Part shown: positions 36,281 through 49,614 of the stretch, piece after piece
Numbering within the stretch: the stretch's first letter is position 1
How the letters are laid out: each line of letters begins with the position of its first letter
Assembly: GCA_016707895.1 (NCBI GenBank)
Contig: JADJGV010000011.1
Coordinates: 266,092-330,091 of the forward strand
Source of the DNA: Myxococcales bacterium
GTDB taxonomy: Bacteria > Myxococcota_A > Polyangia > Haliangiales > Haliangiaceae
DNA: 64,000 bases
Direction of reading: 5' to 3'
Made by a program: the position numbers and the translations under genes
The notes under the pieces: model-generated
Database searches by the model: none
Seen by the model: the letters and a program-made list of their open reading frames with translations, nothing else
What the model was told of the DNA's origin: nothing

Positions 36281-36862
36281 CTACTCCTCGCGCTCGAACA
36301 CCGCGGTGACCGCGGTGGTCAGCCCGCCGGTCGCCGGATCGCGATCGATCTGCCCCAGCACCACCGCGTCGGCCCAGCCGTAGAGGCCGTCGGGGCTCTC
36401 GAGCACGCCGTACAGCGCCGACAGATCCGCCTCGGCGCTGGCGGCGATCGCGAGCCGGCACTGCGTGGCCCGGCACTCGGCGCCGACCACCTCGACCTTG
36501 GCGCCGCGATCGGCCAAGAGCTCGCCGACGTGGGTCATGCGCACCTTCAGCTCGCGCTCCTGATCGACCGCCCACCCTGGATCGCGCGCCTCGCGATCGA
36601 ACGGCAGCGAATCACCGCCCGCCACCGGCGGCGCCTCGGGCGGCGGCGGCGACGGCGTCCCCGGCTGGGCCGGCACCGGCAGCGGCGCGGGCGCCACGGC
36701 GATCGCGCCGGCGTCGATCGTCGCCGCAGGCGGGGCGGCTGCCGCGGTCCCGCGCGCCGCGCTCGGGGCAGGCGGCGCTGCCGCCGGTCGATCGCGCCCC
36801 CGCCACACCCAGACGCCCGCCGCGATCGCGCCGATCGTCGCGAAGATCCACACGTACTTCAC
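36281..36862 (-). CDS. Membrane-anchored hypothetical protein with Pro/Ala linker
   Basis: 193 residues from a GTG at 36862. One N-terminal membrane helix (KYVWIFATIGAIAAGVWVW), a long Pro/Ala-rich linker (about 28-85), then a compact C-terminal domain with VEVVGAECRATQCRLAIAAS; two cysteines six residues apart could form a disulfide. A similar ECR-CR motif recurs in myxobacterial hypothetical proteins, as far as I recall. It is divergent from the penicillin-binding protein, and the two extended -10 boxes are mirror images. Confidence 0.7.
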   Translation of the reverse strand: MKYVWIFATIGAIAAGVWVWRGRDRPAAAPPAPSAARGTAAAAPPAATIDAGAIAVAPAPLPVPAQPGTPSPPPPEAPPVAGGDSLPFDREARDPGWAVDQERELKVRMTHVGELLADRGAKVEVVGAECRATQCRLAIAASAEADLSALYGVLESPDGLYGWADAVVLGQIDRDPATGGLTTAVTAVFEREE

Positions 36863-36870
36863 GCGGCGAG

Positions 36871-36919
36871 TCTAGCAGCTCGCTTTTGCCGCGTCGGCGC
36901 GGCGACCATCTGCTAGATT
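36871..36919. promoter_or_regulatory. Mirror-image extended -10 boxes between divergent genes
   Basis: TGCTAGATT (36911-36919) is an extended -10 pointing right, 11 bases before the GTG at 36931. Its mirror TCTAGCAG at 36871-36878 gives TGCTAGACT pointing left. The 8-bp inverted repeat TCTAGCAG/CTGCTAGA spans both. Confidence 0.45.
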
Positions 36920-36930
36920 GCGCGGCCTCC

Positions 36931-39492
<2,562 letters not shown>

Positions 39493-39602
39493 ACTCGATC
39501 GGGGGGCTCGCGCGTTTACAGCGCCGAACCGCTCGATCGGGTGAATGGCCACGACTGCTGGGCCGTCCGACCGCTCGGCTTTGCTAAGCTAGGCTCGCTA
39601 CC

Positions 39603-41233
<1,631 letters not shown>

Positions 41234-41246
<13 letters not shown>

Positions 41247-42433
41247 TCCACACCGCGCGGCGACCGATCGCGGCGCTGATCGCGACGAGCGTGACGCTCG
41301 CCGCTGGCGCCGCCCGTGCCCAGCCCACCGACGAGGCCCGCGCCGCGGCCGGCGCCGCGTTCAAGCGCGCGGTCGCCGCCGAGAAGCGCCAGGACTGGCG
41401 CGTCGCGATCCGCGAGTACCAGGCCGCGTACGATCTGTCGCCGCACCCCGACGTGCTCTACAACATCGCCGCCGTCCACGAGCGGATCGGCGAGGCGCGC
41501 GCGGCGGCCGGCTTCTACCAGCGCTACCTCGACGGCAGCCCCGCCGCGCCCGATCGCGCCAAGGTCGTCGGCAAGCTGGCCGAGCTGCGCGCCCGACCGG
41601 CCGAGGTGCAGATCACCAGCGATCCGGTCGGCGCCGACGTCGCGATCGACGGCCAGCCGCGCGGCCAGGCGCCGCTGACGGTGACGCTCGACGGCGGCAG
41701 CCACCAGGTCGTGGTCGTGGCCGGCGCCGCGCGCCGGTCGATGGTCGTGGCGATCGAGTACGGCGAGCGCCAGGATCTGGCGCTGACGCTGCGCGCCGGC
41801 GAGGGCACGCTGGTGGTCGACTCCAACGCGCCCCACGCCACCGTCACGATCGACGGCCAGCCGGTCGGCACGACGCCGTGGCGCGGCGCGGTCGGCGCCG
41901 GCACCCACACGCTGGTCGTGAGCGCGCCCGGCTTCACCACCACCGAGCGCTCGGTCGAGGTCCCCGCCGACGGCACCGCGCGGATCCAGGCCGCGCTCGG
42001 GCGCCCGATCGGCTGGGTCGAGCCGACGCCGGCGAGCCGCGCGACGACGCCGGTGATCCTCGAGTCGGGGGCCTACCTCGGCCGGGGCTGGACGGTCGGG
42101 CTGATGATCGGCTACCGCACCGCCGGCCAGCACCTCGAGGTGGCCAGCGGCATCGCGTTCGGCAGCGTCGGCTTCGGCTGGGCGCTGCGCGGCCGCGCCT
42201 TCGCGCTGACCGGGCCGGTGCGCCCGTACCTCGTCGGCGGCGTCAACTACGGCTTCGCCGGCGACGCGACCGCGCAGATCGGCGGCGGCCTGATGATCGC
42301 GGGGTCGCGCTCGGGCCCGCTGCGCATCGACTACTTCATCGAGAGCGGCTACGGCGTCGGCAAGGACGCCGCCGGCGGCTACGAGTTCGTGCCGATCATC
42401 GGCGGCCTCACCTACAGCGTCTCAAAGCCGTGA
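41234..42433 (+). CDS. Exported protein with TPR-like and two PEGA domains, non-ATG start
   Basis: 399 residues if started at ATT 41234. The only in-frame choices near the signal peptide are this ATT and CTG at 41243; GGAAGG lies 7 bases before the ATT, which decides for it. The N-terminus is a signal peptide ending GAARA. A TPR-like segment (WRVAIREYQAAYDLSPHPDVLYNIAAVHERIGEARAA) covers about 50-110. PEGA domains lie at about 128-190 and 195-255. The C-terminus (270-399) has strands like an outer-membrane barrel and ends TYSVSKP. It overlaps the kinase gene by 13 bases, suggesting coupling. Confidence 0.75.
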
Positions 42434-42817
42434 CACGACGCCGCTGGTGACGGTCCAGCGGCCGGCCACGCGCTGCTCGAGCGCGGTCAGCCCGGCGCAC
42501 AGCGCGCGCCGCGACAGCTCGACGGCGGCCGCGCGATCGACCAGCACCAGGCCGCCGCCGTCGACCACCGCGCCGGCCCACGCGGCCAGGGTCGGCGCCC
42601 AGTCGGCGCGATCGCCGGCGCCCACCGCCACCACCGCGGCGAACGTCGCCGGCGCCAGCGCGGCGTCGGCCGCGACCTCGGTGACCGCGCGGCCGCGGGC
42701 GATCAGCGCGCGGGCCAGCCGCGGGTTGGCGATCACCGCCACCGCGCCAGCCGGCAGCCCGGCCAGCGCGGCCTCGACCGCGGGCGCGGCGCTGGCGATC
42801 CACAGGCCGTCGAGCAT
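42422..42817 (-). CDS. Small hypothetical protein
   Basis: 131 residues, alanine-rich, no signal. It has a possible Rossmann-like core (VAVIANPRLARALIARGRAV, VVAVGAGDRADW, GGGLVLVDR) but lacks clear SAM motifs. It overlaps the 3' end of the convergent PEGA gene by 12 bases and follows the 3D-domain gene by 43 bases on the same strand. Weakly supported. Confidence 0.5.
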   Translation of the reverse strand: MLDGLWIASAAPAVEAALAGLPAGAVAVIANPRLARALIARGRAVTEVAADAALAPATFAAVVAVGAGDRADWAPTLAAWAGAVVDGGGLVLVDRAAAVELSRRALCAGLTALEQRVAGRWTVTSGVVSRL

Positions 42818-42860
42818 CGAGCCGCACCCTACCCGCTGCCCCGGCGCCAGGGCAAGGCGC

Positions 42861-43598
42861 TCAGCCGTTGCGCAGGTACTGGCAGCGCGGCGCCTCGAGG
42901 TACGGCGTCACCCAGTTGACGCCCCAGATCTCCTGCAAGAGCGTGCGGAAGTTGCCGTAGCTGACGACGAAGAAGTCGAGCTTGTGCACCTTGATGCCGC
43001 CGCCGGTGTCGTCGGCGCGGACGCAGCCGTCGTGGATCGTGCCGTCGGGCAGGCGCAGGCCGTCGAACTCCGGCACGTACAGCGGCTCGCCCAGCGGCAC
43101 GACCCGAGGATCGACCGCCACCGACTTGAACGGGGTCAGCGTCCGTCGGCGCGCGCCGCGGCCGAACGGGTACTCCCTGGGATCGAGCAGCTGGTAGCAG
43201 GTGCCGGTGCCGTACTTGCACGCGCCCGCGTAGTTGATCACGCGGCCGTCGGCGAGCAGCCCCGAGCCCTCCATGCGCAGGTGCCAGATGAACTTCTCCG
43301 AGAACGTGCCGACGTAGAAGCCGCGCCGATCGTAGACGTCGAGCGCGTCGACGTCGCCGTACTCGATCTCGTCGGGCTCGTCGAAGTCCTCCTCGCGCGC
43401 CAGCCAGTAGAAGCGCAGCGCCCACTGCAGCTCGGGCACCAGCGGGTAGCCGCAGCACAGCTTGTTCTTGCCCACCGCCGGCGCCCGCGGCGCGACCGTC
43501 TCCCCGACCAGCGCCAGCTTGGAGTCGTCGGCGCGCGCGATCGCCGGCGCCGCGCACCACGCGAAGACGACCAGCGCGAGGGCTCGCACGATGGCCAC
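42861..43598 (-). CDS. Exported 3D-domain (RlpA/MltA-like) protein
   Basis: About 245 residues. The start is a GTG at 43598; GTG at 43589 would remove three residues. A signal peptide ends at ARADD. The C-terminus has the 3D motif HDGCVRADDTGGGIKVHKLDFF (about residues 185-208) with the three Asp of cell-wall 3D domains; these occur in MltA lytic transglycosylases and Rpf-related proteins. The middle has FIWHLRMEGSGLLADGRVINYAG, with DGRVINYAGACKYG. It may act on peptidoglycan. It starts 24 bases from the divergent PEP-swivel gene. Confidence 0.8.
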   Translation of the reverse strand: MAIVRALALVVFAWCAAPAIARADDSKLALVGETVAPRAPAVGKNKLCCGYPLVPELQWALRFYWLAREEDFDEPDEIEYGDVDALDVYDRRGFYVGTFSEKFIWHLRMEGSGLLADGRVINYAGACKYGTGTCYQLLDPREYPFGRGARRRTLTPFKSVAVDPRVVPLGEPLYVPEFDGLRLPDGTIHDGCVRADDTGGGIKVHKLDFFVVSYGNFRTLLQEIWGVNWVTPYLEAPRCQYLRNG

Positions 43599-43622
43599 TA
43601 TAGCGCGTGGTAGCGTGCGTGC

Positions 43623-45632
43623 GTGGCGAGCCTCCTCGACCTGGCCGACGCCGGCGCCGACGCCGGCGGCAAGGCCCACGGCCTGGCGCGGCTGATCGCG
43701 GCGGGCGTGCCGACGCCGCCCGGCTTCGTGATCGCGCCGGCGGCGTTCGCCGCGCTGGTCGGCGCGCTGCCCGATCCGGCCAGCCCCGATCACGGCCACG
43801 CGCTGGGCGCGCTGGCCGAGGCCGCGCGCCACGCCGAACCACCCGCGGCGCTGGCCGCCGAGGTCACCGCCCGCGCGGCGGCGCTGGGCCCGCGGATCGC
43901 GGTGCGCTCGTCGCTGGCGATCGAGGATCGCGCGGGCGGCGCGGCGCCTGGCGTCGGCGCCAGCGTGGTGGCGATCGCGCCCGTCGAGGTGTGGCCGGCG
44001 ATCCGCCACGTCTGGAGCGCCGCGATGCTGCCGCTGGTCGCCGCGTACGCCGCGCGCCGCGGGGCGGCGACGACCGCGCCGCCGGCGGTGATCGTGCAGC
44101 GGTTCGTCGCCGGCTTTCGCGCGACGATCTACACCCGGCCGCCGGGCCAGCCCGCCGGCGCCGAGGCGTGGATCGCGTGCGGGCCGGGCGCGCCCGCGCG
44201 GGTCGCGCGCGACGGCGCGGCGTGGCGCGAGGCGCTGGCGCTGGCGCTGGCCGCCGAGCGCGCGATCGCCGCGCCGGCCGGCGCCGACGTCGAGCTGGTG
44301 TGGGCGCTGGCCGAGCGCGCGTGGATCGTGGTGCAGGCGCGGCCGCTGGTGCACCCGCCGCCCGCGCCGCGCCGCTCGCCGCCGCCGCCGATCGTGCTGG
44401 CGCCGCTGCGCGCGCTGCCGCGCCGCTGGCGCCGCGACGTCACCCACAACCCCGGGCCGCTGTCGGTCGCGCAGGCCGAGCTGTGCGCGCGGGTCGAGGC
44501 CGCCGCGATCGCGCCGTTCCACCTGCGGGTCGTCGCGCACCACCTGTACTGGGCGCCGCGGCCCGACGCGCCGCCGCCGCCGCCGATCGCCGACGCCGAC
44601 GCGCTGACCCGCGCGCTCGCCGCCGACGAGGCGCGGATCGCGGACGCGCTGGCCGCGCCGGCCGGCGGCCTCGACGACGCGCTGGCGATCTACCTGCGCG
44701 CGTACCAGCTCCTGGCCAGCGCGCTGGGCCCGCGGGTCCACGCGGCGCTGGCGGTCTTGCCGGCGGCGCTGGCGGCGGCCGGCCACCCGCCGGCGCTGGC
44801 GGCGCGGCTGGCCCCGGCCCGGCCGTCGTCGATCGCCAGCCAGCTCGCGGCGTGCGCCCGCGGCGAGCTCGACCGCGCCGCGCTGCTGGCCGCGATCGGC
44901 GACGCCGCCCCGCGCTGGGACGTCGACGCGGCGACCTTCGCCGAGACGCCGGCGCTGATCGATCACGCGCTCGCCGCCGCGCCGCGCCGCCCGCCGCCGC
45001 CGCCGATCGCCGCGCCGGGGCCCGGGCTCGACGACGCCATCGCGATCGCGCGGGTCGCCGTCGACGCCGCCGAGCGCGACGACCTGTGGTACTGGCGCGC
45101 CCAGGCCGTCGTGCGCCGCGCGCTGCGGGCGCTGGCGATGCGGCGCGGCCTCGATCCCGACGACGCGTGCTGGCTGCCGTTCGCGCGGCTGCTCGACGAC
45201 GCGCCGCTGTCGGCCGAGACCGCGCGCGGCCACGCCAGCGCCGCCCGCGCCGCCGCCGCCCGCGCCGCCGCCTGGGAGCTGCCGCTGTCGCTCGACGATC
45301 CCGAGGCCCCGGCGGTCGCGACGACGATCTACCGCGGCGCCGGGATCGGCGGCGTGGTCGCCGGCCCGGTCCACCACGCGGACGACGACGACGGGCCGGT
45401 GCCGCCCGGCGCCGTGATCGTGACCCGCGCCGTGACGCCCGCGCTCGCGCTGCTCATCGGCGGCGCCGCCGCGATCGTCAGCGAGCACGGCAGCCCGCTC
45501 GACCACGGCGCGGCGATGGCGCGCGAGCTGGGCATCCCGTGCGTCGTCGGGTGCCGGGGCGTGGTCCTGGGCCTGGCGCCGCGGACCTGGGTCGAGGTCG
45601 ACGGCGACGCCGGCACGGTCAGCGTCCGCTGA
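43623..45632 (+). CDS. PEP-utilising swivel-domain protein (PPDK/PEP-synthase-like)
   Basis: 669 residues from a GTG at 43623. The N-terminal ~230 residues match the ATP-binding domain of PEP synthase/PPDK (GGKAHGLARLIAAGVPTPPGFVI, IAVRSSLAIEDRAG, AVIVQRFV, VVQARPLVHPP). The middle is poorly conserved and very Ala-rich. The C-terminal ~90 residues form the phosphohistidine swivel: GAVIVTRAVTP, IVSEHGSPLDHGAAMARELGIPCVVG with candidate His in LDHGAAM. Thus ATP to His to acceptor transfer, as in rifampin phosphotransferase or PEP synthase; the acceptor is unknown. There is no TIM-barrel PEP domain. Confidence 0.8.
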   Translation: MASLLDLADAGADAGGKAHGLARLIAAGVPTPPGFVIAPAAFAALVGALPDPASPDHGHALGALAEAARHAEPPAALAAEVTARAAALGPRIAVRSSLAIEDRAGGAAPGVGASVVAIAPVEVWPAIRHVWSAAMLPLVAAYAARRGAATTAPPAVIVQRFVAGFRATIYTRPPGQPAGAEAWIACGPGAPARVARDGAAWREALALALAAERAIAAPAGADVELVWALAERAWIVVQARPLVHPPPAPRRSPPPPIVLAPLRALPRRWRRDVTHNPGPLSVAQAELCARVEAAAIAPFHLRVVAHHLYWAPRPDAPPPPPIADADALTRALAADEARIADALAAPAGGLDDALAIYLRAYQLLASALGPRVHAALAVLPAALAAAGHPPALAARLAPARPSSIASQLAACARGELDRAALLAAIGDAAPRWDVDAATFAETPALIDHALAAAPRRPPPPPIAAPGPGLDDAIAIARVAVDAAERDDLWYWRAQAVVRRALRALAMRRGLDPDDACWLPFARLLDDAPLSAETARGHASAARAAAARAAAWELPLSLDDPEAPAVATTIYRGAGIGGVVAGPVHHADDDDGPVPPGAVIVTRAVTPALALLIGGAAAIVSEHGSPLDHGAAMARELGIPCVVGCRGVVLGLAPRTWVEVDGDAGTVSVR

Positions 45633-45641
45633 CCGCCGCGG

Positions 45642-46016
<375 letters not shown>

Positions 46017-46046
46017 GGCGGCCGTAACTCCGCGGAATCTTGTCAG

Positions 46047-46076
46047 AGGCTACTCGACTACCGGATCGATGTGCAA
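46047..46076 (-). promoter_or_regulatory. Candidate promoter of the IHF/HU gene
   Basis: On the minus strand TTGCAC (46071-46076), 18 bases, then TAGCCT (46047-46052), about 30 bases before the ATG at 46016. Moderate match only. Confidence 0.35.
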
Positions 46077-46117
46077 GCCTAACGTGGCGGAACGTTTGAT
46101 CGACGTCTCGCCCAGGC

Positions 46118-46960
46118 TCAGTCGCTCGCCGGCAGCGGACGCTCGCCATCGCGCACAAACGCCCGGTATTGCATGGGAAACTGGTACGTCTCGCAGCGGT
46201 GACGGGCGTAGAAATCGACGAGATCCCGCCACTGAATCGCGCCGCCATCGAGGCCCGAGCGCAGCGCCTGCGATACCGCGATGTTGCAGACCATCCCGCC
46301 GCCGGGCAGCTCGGGCTCGTGGCCGACCGCCAGCCGCGCGTCCGCCCCCAGCGCCCGCGGCGGCACCTTCGACACGTAGTACGCCGACAGCGGCGGCAGC
46401 TCGATCGACTCGACGCGCGTGATCTCCAGCGACATGCCATCGCGGTACGCGCACTCGCTGCGGATCTCGCGACCGCCGCGCGCGACCACGTTGGCGTTGT
46501 ACGGCTCGACATCGCGCCGCGCGCAGCCGCCGTCGGGCCGCACCCGCGTGACCACCCGATACGCGAGGTCGGCGGTCGCGCGGTTCTCGATCACCAGCGC
46601 CAGCGTGCCGCCGGTGGCGACCGCCGACAGCCGCAGCCCGGCCGCGTCGATCGGCGGCTCGCCCGGCGCCAGCGTGCGGGTGCCCTCGTCGGCGCGCATC
46701 ACCAGCTTCTTGCTCATCGCCTGCGCGGTGGGCGGCTCGACGCCAGCGGCGAGCGCGTCCTTGTCGAGGTACGCGACCCAGCCCGACTCGGTCTGGGTCG
46801 CCTTGCGCAGCGTGTCCTGCGACGACGCCAGCGTGTCGGCCGGCGGCGGCGGCTTGGCCGGCAACGCCACCGAGCCGCAGAACTGCAGCGTCGAGATCGC
46901 GAGCCCGAGGCCGACGACGCCAGCGGTGACGCCAATCCGGATCGGCGCGTTCAGCTCCAC
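46118..46960 (-). CDS. Membrane-anchored hypothetical protein
   Basis: 280 residues from the GTG at 46960, preceded by GAGG at a good distance; a GTG at 46990 is an alternative. One N-terminal membrane helix (IRIGVTAGVVGLGLAISTLQF), then a periplasmic domain with a proline linker, VIENRATADLAYRVVTRV and many Cys-containing loops (GGCARRD, RSECAYRD, GMVCNIAV, HRCETYQFP). No family recognised. Lies upstream of the IHF gene with a 101-base gap. Confidence 0.65.
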   Translation of the reverse strand: MELNAPIRIGVTAGVVGLGLAISTLQFCGSVALPAKPPPPADTLASSQDTLRKATQTESGWVAYLDKDALAAGVEPPTAQAMSKKLVMRADEGTRTLAPGEPPIDAAGLRLSAVATGGTLALVIENRATADLAYRVVTRVRPDGGCARRDVEPYNANVVARGGREIRSECAYRDGMSLEITRVESIELPPLSAYYVSKVPPRALGADARLAVGHEPELPGGGMVCNIAVSQALRSGLDGGAIQWRDLVDFYARHRCETYQFPMQYRAFVRDGERPLPASD

Positions 46961-47129
46961 CGTCGACCTCGCGCGTGTACGCGCTCGCACACATCATGCG
47001 TCAGCCGCTTCACCATTCAACCTTACACTGCCGATCTCCAGGAGCGGAAGCGTTAGCGAAGGTCAGCACGACAGCGCCCCGAAACAAATTGACGAGACGA
47101 TCTGCGCCAGGCCTAATCGCGAACATCCC

Positions 47130-48065
47130 ATGGGGGGCCTCGCGCAACTTCGTCGTGAACCGCGCCGTAGCTGGCTCGCCGCCCTGTGCGTGGTCGCCAC
47201 CTGCGCGGTCGCCACGCTGGGGGACGCCGCGCCGGCCCGGGCCGACGAGGCCGAGCGGATCGCGCAGCTCACCGCCACCCTGGGCGACGGCCACACCGAG
47301 CGCGAGCGCATCGCGGCGGTGACCGCGCTGGCGCGGATCACCAGCAAGACCGCGCTGCGGCCGCTGGTCGATGCGCTGCGCGATCCCAGCCCCGCGGTGC
47401 GCGGCATCGCCGCCGCCGGGCTCGGCAAGCTCGGCCACCGCGCCGCGCTGCCCGCGCTGCGCCAGGCCCAGGGCGACGTCGACGCGGTGGTGCAGAAGCG
47501 CGCCGCCGAGGCGATCGTCGCGGTGTGCACCGCCAACAACCTGCCGGTCGAGGCCGCGGCCACCGGCGGCGCCGCGGCCAAGGCCAAGCCCGGCTTCGGC
47601 AACCAGCCGCGCGCGGTCGCGCCGCGGCCCGATCTGTACGTCGTCATCAAGTCGTCGTCGGACGACTCGCCGGGCAAGCACGACAAGAAGGCGCGCAAGG
47701 TCCACTCCGACGCGCTGCGCGCCGCGATGACCACCGAGCTGTCGAGCGCCAACCTGGTCACGCTGACCGCCGCCGACGCCAAGAAGTTCGGGCTCGACGC
47801 GCGCAACCTCGACATCTCGCTGGTCGGCCTGGAGTTCCGCCAGGACGGCGCGTTCGTCGAGGTCGAGGCGCAGGTGCGGCTGGCGATCTCCAACGACGCC
47901 GGCAAGATGATCTCGTTCGTCTCCGGCGGCGCCAAGATGCAGGTGCCGCGGCGCGGCTACGACGCCACCTACCTTCCCCAGCTGCGGCGCGACGCGATCG
48001 AGAACGCGGTGCGCGGCCTGTTCACCAAGCTCATCGATCAGCTGCGCCGGTCGCTGACATCGTGA
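47130..48065 (+). CDS. Exported HEAT-repeat protein
   Basis: 311 residues from the ATG at 47130. A signal peptide (SWLAALCVVATCAVATLGDAAPARAD) precedes HEAT repeats (ERIAAVTALARITSKTALRPLVDALRDPSPAVRGIAAAGLGKLG). The C-terminus is a different fold (LYVVIKSSSDDSPG, VEAQVRLAISNDAGKMISFVSGGA) probably binding a partner. HEAT repeats mediate protein contacts. It overlaps the convergent zinc-ribbon gene by 35 bases. Confidence 0.8.
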   Translation: MGGLAQLRREPRRSWLAALCVVATCAVATLGDAAPARADEAERIAQLTATLGDGHTERERIAAVTALARITSKTALRPLVDALRDPSPAVRGIAAAGLGKLGHRAALPALRQAQGDVDAVVQKRAAEAIVAVCTANNLPVEAAATGGAAAKAKPGFGNQPRAVAPRPDLYVVIKSSSDDSPGKHDKKARKVHSDALRAAMTTELSSANLVTLTAADAKKFGLDARNLDISLVGLEFRQDGAFVEVEAQVRLAISNDAGKMISFVSGGAKMQVPRRGYDATYLPQLRRDAIENAVRGLFTKLIDQLRRSLTS

Positions 48066-48330
48066 GCGGCTGGCGGCCGGTGTCGGCCGCGACCGCCCAG
48101 CCCAGCCCGACCCCGACGCCCAGCATGATCGCGCTGACCGCGAGCAGCGGGCCCAGGATCCGGCGGCGCCGCGGCGGGACCCACTGGTCGCGCACGGGCT
48201 CGCTCGCGTGGGCGATGGCCGCGGCCACCGCCTCGGCCGAGCCCTGATCGCCGTCGCACCCGGGGCAGCGCCGCTCGGCCGGGAACACCGCCGCGCACTG
48301 CCGACAGATCGCATACGCCACCACGGTCAT
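48031..48330 (-). CDS. Small zinc-ribbon membrane protein
   Basis: 99 residues. A zinc ribbon (CRQCAAVFPAERRCPGCDG) near the N-terminus and one membrane helix (ILGPLLAVSAIMLGVGVGLGWAV) near residue 60. Resembles small zinc-ribbon anchors; function unknown. It lies 52 bases after the zinc-finger/TPR gene on the same strand and may be in one operon with it. Confidence 0.65.
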   Translation of the reverse strand: MTVVAYAICRQCAAVFPAERRCPGCDGDQGSAEAVAAAIAHASEPVRDQWVPPRRRRILGPLLAVSAIMLGVGVGLGWAVAADTGRQPLTMSATGAADR

Positions 48331-48382
48331 GCCCCGTCAAACGCACGAGCCGCCGGATCGATTTCCGGGGGTCGCGCGACGG

Positions 48383-49570
48383 TCACGGCGGCGGCTGATC
48401 GGTCACCGCCACGCCGTCGTCGAGGGCGATGACCGGGAACAGCCACAGGAACGACAGCCCCAGCACGCCGTCGGTCCCGGGGGGCAGGCCGTCGACGATG
48501 ACCAGCTCGACCGCCGGCGCCGAGGCCCCGCCCGCGGTCACCGGCGCGGTGGCCGCCGCGCCGGTGCGCAGCACGTTGGCGGCCACGGTCTGGATGGTCG
48601 CGCCGCGGCCCGACACCTGGGCCTTCGCGGCGAACGCGGTGGCCAGCGCGGTGGTGCCGCAGCGCGGGTCGACCAGGAACGAGCCGGTGGCTGCGCCGAC
48701 CGTCACCTCGACCCGCAGCGACGCGTCGGCGGCGCTGGGCAGCACCGTCAGCGCGCCCCGGCCGGCCTGGCCGTCGCACTGGCTGGCCTGGCGGATGCCG
48801 TCGACCCGCCGCGCGACGTCGTCCGAGACGTCGCCGCCCAGATGATCGCGGAAGTAGCGCAGCGCCCACACGCCGTCGCACGGGCGGCTGGCGGGCCCGG
48901 CGACGTCGAGCACCCGCGCCGCGGCGAACTTGCCGCCGGCGGCGCCGTCGCTGTTGGCGAACGACTGGCGGTAGTCGGCCAGCGCCAGCTCGGGCTGGTT
49001 GGAGCGGCCGCGGTCCTCGCCGCGCCACCACCAGTAGTCGCCGTCGAACGGGTCGTCCTCGATGATCACGGTCTCGTGCTTGACCGCCTCGGCGTAGCGG
49101 CCGAGCTGCTGCAGCGCGTACACCACCGACCACTCGAGCCGCGGGAACGGCCCGCACTTCGCGAAGAAGCCGCTGGCCTGATCGACGACGTCGCCGTAGC
49201 GATCGTTGCGGCCCAGCTCGTCGGCGAGCTTGCGGATGAGGCGCTTGTCGCACGGCGCCTGATCGCGCTCGGTGAGCAGCGCCGCGATCACCGGATCGCG
49301 ATCGCGCTCGACCTTCTTGGGCGGCGGCGTGGTGCGGTTGGCGTGGCCCACCAGCACCAGCCCGGCGATCGCCAGGCCGATCACCACCGCGGCGATGCCC
49401 GCCACCTTGAGCCCGGTGATCAGCTTGGCGCGGCCGTAGCGCTTGTGCGCGCACGGCGGGCACATGAACCCGTCGAGGGTGCCCTTGGTGCAGCGCATGC
49501 AGACCGGCGTGCCGCACGCGTCGCACTTACCCGTCGCCGCGACCGCCGGATGAGCGAAGCAAGCCCCCAT
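48383..49570 (-). CDS. Zinc-finger, membrane, TPR and retropepsin-like protein
   Basis: 395 residues from the ATG at 49570. An N-terminal B-box-type zinc finger (CFAHPAVAATGKCDACGTPVCMRC...CPPCAHKRYG) precedes a membrane helix (VAGIAAVVIGLAIAGLVLV, about 58-76). A TPR-like middle follows (WSVVYALQQLGRYAEAVKHE, ELALADYRQSF). The C-terminal ~120 residues have an aspartyl-protease-like fold (SFLVDPRCGTTALATAFAAKA ... VDGLPPGTDGVLGLSFL), but the catalytic DTG/DSG is replaced by DPRCGTT, so it is probably inactive. No family name is certain. Confidence 0.65.
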   Translation of the reverse strand: MGACFAHPAVAATGKCDACGTPVCMRCTKGTLDGFMCPPCAHKRYGRAKLITGLKVAGIAAVVIGLAIAGLVLVGHANRTTPPPKKVERDRDPVIAALLTERDQAPCDKRLIRKLADELGRNDRYGDVVDQASGFFAKCGPFPRLEWSVVYALQQLGRYAEAVKHETVIIEDDPFDGDYWWWRGEDRGRSNQPELALADYRQSFANSDGAAGGKFAAARVLDVAGPASRPCDGVWALRYFRDHLGGDVSDDVARRVDGIRQASQCDGQAGRGALTVLPSAADASLRVEVTVGAATGSFLVDPRCGTTALATAFAAKAQVSGRGATIQTVAANVLRTGAAATAPVTAGGASAPAVELVIVDGLPPGTDGVLGLSFLWLFPVIALDDGVAVTDQPPP

Positions 49571-49614
49571 GCCGGGGCCGAGTGTAGCCGATCCGGCGCC
49601 CGGCGCCGCGCGCC

